A stretch of 32,490 nucleotides of DNA from an uncultured cyanobacterium (GTDB lineage: Bacteria > Cyanobacteriota > Cyanobacteriia > Thermosynechococcales > Thermosynechococcaceae). How positions within the stretch are numbered: the first letter of the stretch is position 1; every line of letters starts with the position of its first letter. The notes beneath the pieces were generated by a model. The model worked only from the letters and a program-made list of their open reading frames with translations. It ran no database searches and was not told the DNA's origin. Shown in pieces: positions 26,846 through 32,490 of the stretch. The stretch covers positions 1 through 32,490 of the forward strand of contig CALFCG010000007.1 in NCBI GenBank assembly GCA_937951315.1. The letters run 5' to 3'. Position numbers and translations under genes: made by a program.

Positions 26846-27838
26846 ATGACGCCTAAGCTCTCGCCAGAAAGTTCCACCTTTCGATCGCCTGGAATGCGAT
26901 TGAGAATGAAGGGGGTTGTCTTAGCGATTGCTTTTAGTATGCTGCCTGTGCTTTCGGTGGGCACCGCCATCTATTTTTTTGGGGATCGGGCGATTACTGA
27001 ACAGGCGCTTCAAGTTGAACAAGTTGGCGTTTTGGGACCTGCTGAAGCTCAACTCTTTCGGGAAAAGCAACGTAGATTATTAGGCCTCCTGCTCTTGGGG
27101 ACCGGTGTTACGGCTCTATCTGCAGGCGCATTGGCGGCATGTCTCGCAAGTCATTTATTGCCCGTGCGAGCCAATGTCTCCTCTAAACAGCGTTTTGAGT
27201 CGGATGAACTCAGGACAGACAATGTAGAAAGTGATCTTAATCCTGTCCAGCAAAGCATGCCGCTAACGGTAGACGCCCCTCCATCTTTGGAACGGTCACT
27301 GGCAGAAGCGAAACCTTCGGTTGTGCTCACGGGAGGAATCCGTAGAATCCTTGAGATTTCTGACTTGGCCCGAGACTTAGCCATCAAAATTGAAAAGGCC
27401 AGCCTTCAAGTTCATCCCTCGTCTGAAAGGCGAGAGGAAGAGGCGTACGCTTCAGCTCACCATGAAAATGACCTCACTGAAATTCAACATCACTTTACAG
27501 AGGCAACGCTCAACGTTAAAGATGTCAGTGAAAAAGCTCATCAAGTCTCTGAGATTGTAGGCTTTATTGATAATTTAGCGATACAGGTTAACCAGGTCGC
27601 GATTAATGCCACGATCAAATCAGGTCGCGATAAAGCACTGGATCAAGGCACTTTACTGACGACAACAGAGACTGTACGAACTTTGACCCACAGCATTGGT
27701 CAGAAAACAACTGAAATCGCACCTCTCATCTCTAAGATTCAAGCGGATGTCAAAGCGGTATCGACGGGCATTGAGCAAGGAGCAGAGAAGGTTGCGGCAA
27801 AGGTTGAGTTACCTCAAGACACCTGGCGAAGAGTCTGA
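26846..27838 (+). CDS. Short methyl-accepting-chemotaxis-like protein with two TM helices and degenerate signalling tip
   Basis: TM1 GVVLAIAFSMLPVLSVGTAIYFFG, TM2 LLGLLLLGTGVTALSAGALAACLA; VSEIVGFIDNLAIQVNQVAINATIKSGRDKALDQGTLLTTTETVRTLTHSIGQKTTEIAPLISKIQ aligns with MCP tips but lacks the EAARAGE core. Confidence 0.78.
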   Translation: MTPKLSPESSTFRSPGMRLRMKGVVLAIAFSMLPVLSVGTAIYFFGDRAITEQALQVEQVGVLGPAEAQLFREKQRRLLGLLLLGTGVTALSAGALAACLASHLLPVRANVSSKQRFESDELRTDNVESDLNPVQQSMPLTVDAPPSLERSLAEAKPSVVLTGGIRRILEISDLARDLAIKIEKASLQVHPSSERREEEAYASAHHENDLTEIQHHFTEATLNVKDVSEKAHQVSEIVGFIDNLAIQVNQVAINATIKSGRDKALDQGTLLTTTETVRTLTHSIGQKTTEIAPLISKIQADVKAVSTGIEQGAEKVAAKVELPQDTWRRV

Positions 27839-28078
27839 GCGTCTTGGATCGATGAGATTCCGCTTTATTCCTATTTTCCTATTGGACTGAGCGTAGGCTG
27901 AGGGGGCCTTTTTGGCGCTTCAGGGGGGCTACCTATGATGGTGAAAGGGGATTATTCTTAGAGGCTTTGTAATGTCCTCTGCCTGCATCCAGACCTGCCG
28001 CTTCACAAGGCTTAATGGCGAAAAGCTGATGGGAAACAACTGGCTGCTGTCCATGGCTTTTGCATCGATCTATGCCAA

Positions 28079-28107
28079 TTCACATTAGCGCGAAACGCTA
28101 ATGTGAA
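28079..28107. repeat. Perfect 12-bp inverted repeat with 5-nt loop
   Basis: TTCACATTAGCG-CGAAA-CGCTAATGTGAA; no adjacent T-tract. Confidence 0.7.
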
Positions 28108-28189
28108 GTATTGTTAAGTCTAGGGTGAAACTTTAGCTTCCTTTTTTGCTGCTTTTTAATAGTCTTTTTTATTCCTTCGCTATCGTGCT

Positions 28190-28990
28190 ATGAAATATTC
28201 TGCTTTAAGACGGTGTTTGACAGGGTTTTTAGCAATATTGCTAAGTTTGGGAATCTTCTCCGTTTCCCCGGCCGCTTTGGCGACAGAACCAACAGTGTCC
28301 TTGCCGACAGAGTCAACTGCCGTACTCGATTTGGCAAAGTCGCTCACCACTGTTCAAAAAGAGAATCTAGATCATCACTTAGAAGAATTTGAACAGGAAA
28401 CAGGGTGGAAGCTCAGGGTATTGACGCAGTTTGAGCGCACGCCTCGCCAGACAATCAAAGAGCTATGGAAGTTGGATGATCGCAGTGTGTTGCTTCTCGC
28501 CCAGCCACAGGAAGGCAATATCCTCAACTTCAATATTGGGGATGCGGTGTACCAAATTCTGCCCCGCAATTTTTGGATGGAGGTTCAAAATCGCCTAGGT
28601 AATCGGTACTACGTTCAACAGAATGGTGAAGACCAAGCCATTTTGACGGCTATTAACTCGATTGAGGTGTGCCTCCGTCGGGATGGCTGTAGTGTCATGC
28701 CTGGGATTTCGGATGAGCAGTGGATCTTTACGCTCATTGCTTCCATTCTCGGGGGACTCATTTGTGGTTTTGCGGCTCAACCTCGCGATTCTGAAGAGCT
28801 ATTCTCATGGCGTTGGGCCTTGATGTTTTCTCCACTATGGGGGATTTTATTCTTTGCGTTTGGGGTCGCTCCTGTGATGACTCGCACCTCTGATTGGCTC
28901 CCTCTCGCACGCAACATTGGAGGTTTTTTGGTTGCCTGTCTTGGCGCTATTTTGGTTGTACCGAGTTCATCAACGACGACAGAATCATAG
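28190..28990 (+). CDS. TPM-domain protein (Psb32-like), secreted and membrane-anchored
   Basis: Signal peptide; VLDLAKSLTTVQKENLDHHLEEFEQETGWKLRVLTQFE...DRSVLLLAQPQEGNILNFNIGDAVYQILPRNFW is TPM-like; C-terminal TM helices. Confidence 0.8.
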   Translation: MKYSALRRCLTGFLAILLSLGIFSVSPAALATEPTVSLPTESTAVLDLAKSLTTVQKENLDHHLEEFEQETGWKLRVLTQFERTPRQTIKELWKLDDRSVLLLAQPQEGNILNFNIGDAVYQILPRNFWMEVQNRLGNRYYVQQNGEDQAILTAINSIEVCLRRDGCSVMPGISDEQWIFTLIASILGGLICGFAAQPRDSEELFSWRWALMFSPLWGILFFAFGVAPVMTRTSDWLPLARNIGGFLVACLGAILVVPSSSTTTES

Positions 28991-29446
28991 TTGATGTCAA
29001 GGACCGCGCTTTTCGTGTCGTTGCCGGCTGTCCGCTAGAGACTTGCTCTCATCTCCCTTTATCATTTGTGGGAGAGACATTCAGAGGCATACGAATGTCT
29101 ACGCCTCTATGAATCAAAGCAACATCAGCCGTTACAGCTATCGCCACAGAAGACTTATGCATGTAGAGAGATTCTGCCTGCTGGATTGGAGAGCAATAGT
29201 CTCATAACATGCGATCTAATTTTCAACGCTCAGCTCTTTTGAAACTATTGGTGTAAGGCAGAGTCATACTGTGGAGATGTCAATAGGGGCAGATGCTGAG
29301 GTATATTGAATGGCTTAGGCAGAACTTGTGCGGGAACTCTATTCCCTCATGGGGTAAATTTGTTAGAACTGTTGCCAGAAACTTGCCTGTGATTTGACCC
29401 TTATGAATGCCACTGGCTTAGCCGTTACGACTAAAGGATATGTGCC

Positions 29447-30454
29447 ATGCGCGTTTTGGTAACGGGTGCTGCGGGTTTTATTGGGTTTCATCTGGTTCAG
29501 CGGTTGCTGCAGGATGGCGTGCAGGTTGTCGGGATTGATAATCTCAATGCCTATTACGATGTCCGCCTGAAACAAGCTCGCTTAAATCAGCTCACTGGAC
29601 ACCCTCGGTTTTCTTTTCGTTGCCTAGATTTGAGCGATCGTAAAACTACTGCCCAACTTTTCAAGGAGCAGCCCTTTGATGGGGTCGTTCATTTGGCAGC
29701 CCAAGCCGGTGTCCGCTACTCCATCGATAACCCTGATACCTATGTCGATAGCAATTTAGTCGGTTTCATGAACGTGCTAGAGGGCTGTCGTCATCAGCAT
29801 GTCAACCATTTGGTTTTTGCCTCTTCTAGCTCGGTCTATGGCACCAATCGTAAGGTACCGTTCTCGACCACAGATAATGTCGATCATCCCATTTCGCTCT
29901 ATGCGGCAACAAAGAAGGCCAACGAGCTGATGGCTCATTCCTATAGCCATCTCTATGGCTTTCCGGTGACGGGGCTGCGCTTTTTTACGGTCTATGGTCC
30001 TTGGGGAAGGCCTGATATGGCTTACTTCAAATTTGTGGATGCGATCGCATCTAATCGCTCCATCGATGTATATAACCACGGCAAGATGCAGCGCGATTTT
30101 ACCTATATTGATGACGTGATCGAAGGTCTTGTGCGAGTCTTCCATCGACCACCCCAGGTGGATTCCAGCCATGCGCCCTATAAAATCTACAACATCGGCA
30201 ACCATAGCCCCGTAAGTTTGATGCATTTCATCGAAGTGATCGAAGACAAGCTGGGAAAAACTGCTCAGAAAAACTTTCTGCCGATGCAACCCGGTGATGT
30301 TCATGCGACCTATGCGGATATCACAGATCTGAATCAAGATGTCGGCTTTGCACCGCAAACCCCCCTTGAAGAAGGGATGGAACAGTTTGTACAGTGGTAT
30401 CGCATTTACACGGCAACATCCTCAATGCCTGCGGCGCCAGTCATTGCACAATAG
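29447..30454 (+). CDS. NAD-dependent epimerase, UDP-glucuronate 4-epimerase type
   Basis: VTGAAGFIGFHLVQRLL Rossmann motif; SSSSVYG; YAATKKANE (YxxxK); GLRFFTVYGPWGRPDMAYFKF. Confidence 0.9.
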   Translation: MRVLVTGAAGFIGFHLVQRLLQDGVQVVGIDNLNAYYDVRLKQARLNQLTGHPRFSFRCLDLSDRKTTAQLFKEQPFDGVVHLAAQAGVRYSIDNPDTYVDSNLVGFMNVLEGCRHQHVNHLVFASSSSVYGTNRKVPFSTTDNVDHPISLYAATKKANELMAHSYSHLYGFPVTGLRFFTVYGPWGRPDMAYFKFVDAIASNRSIDVYNHGKMQRDFTYIDDVIEGLVRVFHRPPQVDSSHAPYKIYNIGNHSPVSLMHFIEVIEDKLGKTAQKNFLPMQPGDVHATYADITDLNQDVGFAPQTPLEEGMEQFVQWYRIYTATSSMPAAPVIAQ

Positions 30455-31115
30455 AGCGACAAGCACCCGTAACCAAGGTGCGACCCGAAGTACGACAATT
30501 GCCACAGCAGGGATGAGACATTCCCCCGCCTGTCTCCACCGTATTCCCGCCCTATCGGAGGACTTTGATGTCAACCTCTAAGGCTTTTGCTTGAGTGGTC
30601 ACAACACCGCTGTTTATGTGGTTCAGACCTCTGGATCTGCGTCTAGACCTGGCAAGCCTAAAATCAACAATTCCGACAGTTCCAATGATCAGCAAAGGGT
30701 TGGTATTAGCGACCTGAGATCAGACTCTCAATACAGATGAGAGTAAAGAGATGAGATTACAGATCAGCCAGGGTTTACCAACTCGAACCAAAAAATCTTT
30801 TGTCTGTCGGCATATTTCTATACAAGGATGGGGGCTGTTCTGGACCTCTAGGCATTCCCATTCTCAATGCTTTGAATCATATTCTCAAGCGTTTCAAGGG
30901 TTGTTGAGAATAAACGCCCTTCGCAGGTTCCTCGCAATGGTTGTCAGCGGTTTTGAGCATATCTCCATGTTTAAAATTTGGCTGTTGCCCGGAGTCCTAA
31001 GCCAAGTACTCTGAAGACCTGACGACAATAATGGTGCTTTAATAAAGAGTCTAATGACCTAAAAGCTTCTATACAAAATTCAGACGAGTACACTCACGCT
31101 TCAAAGGCGGGAGGG

Positions 31116-31370
31116 ATGCCTTCCCCAGTGGATCTTTCCAGGAAAATCAACCTTATGATTGACCCTGATTACCCGCATATCGTCCTTGCTTTTGACTACA
31201 AAGGCTGGAGAGTTGAGATTGAGCAGGGAGAATTACAGGGCTGCAAGACTTACTCTGTTTGGGTGAACTACGAATTGGGTTGTGCGGTGGCTGTCCCCTA
31301 TGCAAAATCTCGGTGGGACGCCATCATCAAGGCCAAGCAATGGATTGATGCTCGGCAAGAGCAGGCCTAG
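31116..31370 (+). CDS. Small conserved-looking hypothetical protein (start may be the internal Met at 31155)
   Basis: 84-aa ORF; MIDPDYPHIVLAFDYKGWRVEIEQGELQGCKTYSVWVNYELGCAVAVPYAKSRWDAIIKAKQWIDARQ has normal protein composition. Confidence 0.55.
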   Translation: MPSPVDLSRKINLMIDPDYPHIVLAFDYKGWRVEIEQGELQGCKTYSVWVNYELGCAVAVPYAKSRWDAIIKAKQWIDARQEQA

Positions 31371-31409
31371 TGCTAGCAACACAATATCTGTCAGATTTAT
31401 GCTTCATAT

Positions 31410-32490
31410 TCATAGATTCTCACTCTTGCGGATCGATCTTTGAGCGTTAGCACTCCAGAGTGATTGGCTTGTTATCAGAATGATGACACCGGCCATAATG
31501 AGAAAACTTAAGCGCAAGTTGTCGGGATCTACTCGCTGCCAGTCCCTCCCAGTAAATACATATTCGAATGCAATTTGGGGTGTAATAAATCCGAGGGAAG
31601 GTAAAAGAATTTTCTCAAATGGGTTGCGACCAATAATTATTGCCATGCCAACCATGGCTCCTAAAGGTACAAAAATAAAGCAATAGTATAGGTAGCGACT
31701 AACGCCGAGATGAGACCTGTTGATTCTGCGAAACCACAAATTCTGTAGCTTAGACATGAAAAAAATAGAGGTGAGGCTAGAGGTTCTTTCTGGCTTTGAT
31801 TTATCAATATGAATTTGAATAATATCCCCTGTATAGGTAACAATAATTTGGTGGGGAAGTGTATCCGTAAATACGTTACGAATCCTCAGTTCAGGCTCTG
31901 TATCTCTATTCTTCTCTGTAAAAATTAAGCGCATCCGAAAAATAAAATCTTCTTCTTTTTGCCCCAAGCTAAAATTGATAAAATCAGCGCTATCAGCAAT
32001 TGAAAGTAATTGAGACTGTTGCTGCGTGCCAATATTGTCTGCCTGAAATGTAAGACCGAGGGAAAACTGATTGTCTCTTTTTAGACCGTTTGTAATTTTA
32101 GTGGCTGCCTCTGGTGTTTGCAGCCATGGATCTCCTGGGGTAAAAACGCCTAATAGCTCTCGATCTTCAGACTGCGATCCTTTCCATATCAGCTTAGGTT
32201 GCTGCACGGGTTGATCCAGAGTCTCGCCCTCTCCCTTGAGTGGATAAAAGGCAATCAAGTGCTCCTTGGCCACCGTTAGAGGTGATTGGCCTTTCAGGAT
32301 AGATTTGATGTCTTTAGATTCAAGGGCCTGATTGCTCATCCAAACATCAGAGATTTTGCCTTGCCAGGGGAGTGAACCTGTGGGGTCATTGCCGATGGCA
32401 AGCGGAAATTTTGCTCTCCAGTTGTTGATGGTGATGCCAGTGGCGGCAAAAAATAAGGTGATGAGGGTGTAGGTGATAAAAAGAAGCGAT
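31410..32490 (-). CDS. LamG-like plus multi-TM (VanZ-like) membrane protein; 5' end beyond the window
   Basis: Frame stays open upstream of the annotated ATG (32339) to the window edge: SLLFITYTLITLFFAATGITINNWRAKFPLAIGNDPTGSLPWQGKISDVWM; LamG-like core; three C-terminal TM segments and EYVFTGRDWQRVDPDNLRLSF. Confidence 0.65.
   Translation of the reverse strand, partial: SLLFITYTLITLFFAATGITINNWRAKFPLAIGNDPTGSLPWQGKISDVWMSNQALESKDIKSILKGQSPLTVAKEHLIAFYPLKGEGETLDQPVQQPKLIWKGSQSEDRELLGVFTPGDPWLQTPEAATKITNGLKRDNQFSLGLTFQADNIGTQQQSQLLSIADSADFINFSLGQKEEDFIFRMRLIFTEKNRDTEPELRIRNVFTDTLPHQIIVTYTGDIIQIHIDKSKPERTSSLTSIFFMSKLQNLWFRRINRSHLGVSRYLYYCFIFVPLGAMVGMAIIIGRNPFEKILLPSLGFITPQIAFEYVFTGRDWQRVDPDNLRLSFLIMAGVIILITSQSLWSANAQRSIRKSENL

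Noticed and set aside
29777-30358. 193-aa minus-strand ORF opposite the epimerase
   Set aside because: Fully antisense to a well-supported epimerase; no recognisable domain.
30455-31115. Small ORFs downstream of the epimerase (30751..31014 and others)
   Set aside because: No recognisable motif and unconvincing composition; possible decayed DNA but not supportable as genes.

Overview
Cyanobacterial chromosomal window, judged from at least nine GCGATCGC (HIP1-type) octamers and the gene families present. From left to right: (i) 665-11214, a five-gene + strand cluster of exported proteins: three DUF11/conserved-repeat surface proteins, a 1256-aa Ig-like plus outer-membrane beta-barrel protein translationally coupled (ATGA) to the preceding gene, and a parallel beta-helix protein. 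It is preceded by a leader with nested inverted repeats. (ii) 11394-15356, minus-strand genes: an FAD/NAD/[2Fe-2S] reductase with an internal tandem duplication, a seven-blade WD40 protein and a ferric-reductase-like membrane protein. (iii) 15357-17345, an AT-rich decayed region with a 3' relic of the TIGR03032 gene that is intact at 19993, plus IS982-like and IS1634-like transposase relics. (iv) An ELWVSDGT-repeat/RTX calcium-binding protein and the intact TIGR03032 gene. (v) 21166-27838, a divergent cluster of chemosensory-like genes: a CheA-like protein with a degraded ATP-binding N-box but an intact Hpt histidine, a soluble protein with a possible MCP-tip remnant, a membrane-anchored PstS-like binding protein, and a two-TM MCP-like protein with a non-canonical tip. 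(vi) A TPM-domain protein, a UDP-glucuronate-type epimerase, a small hypothetical protein and a LamG/VanZ-like membrane gene running off the right edge. The best candidates for an undescribed system are the degenerate chemosensory module and the DUF11/beta-barrel surface operon. All family calls come from reading the translations; no database search was run.
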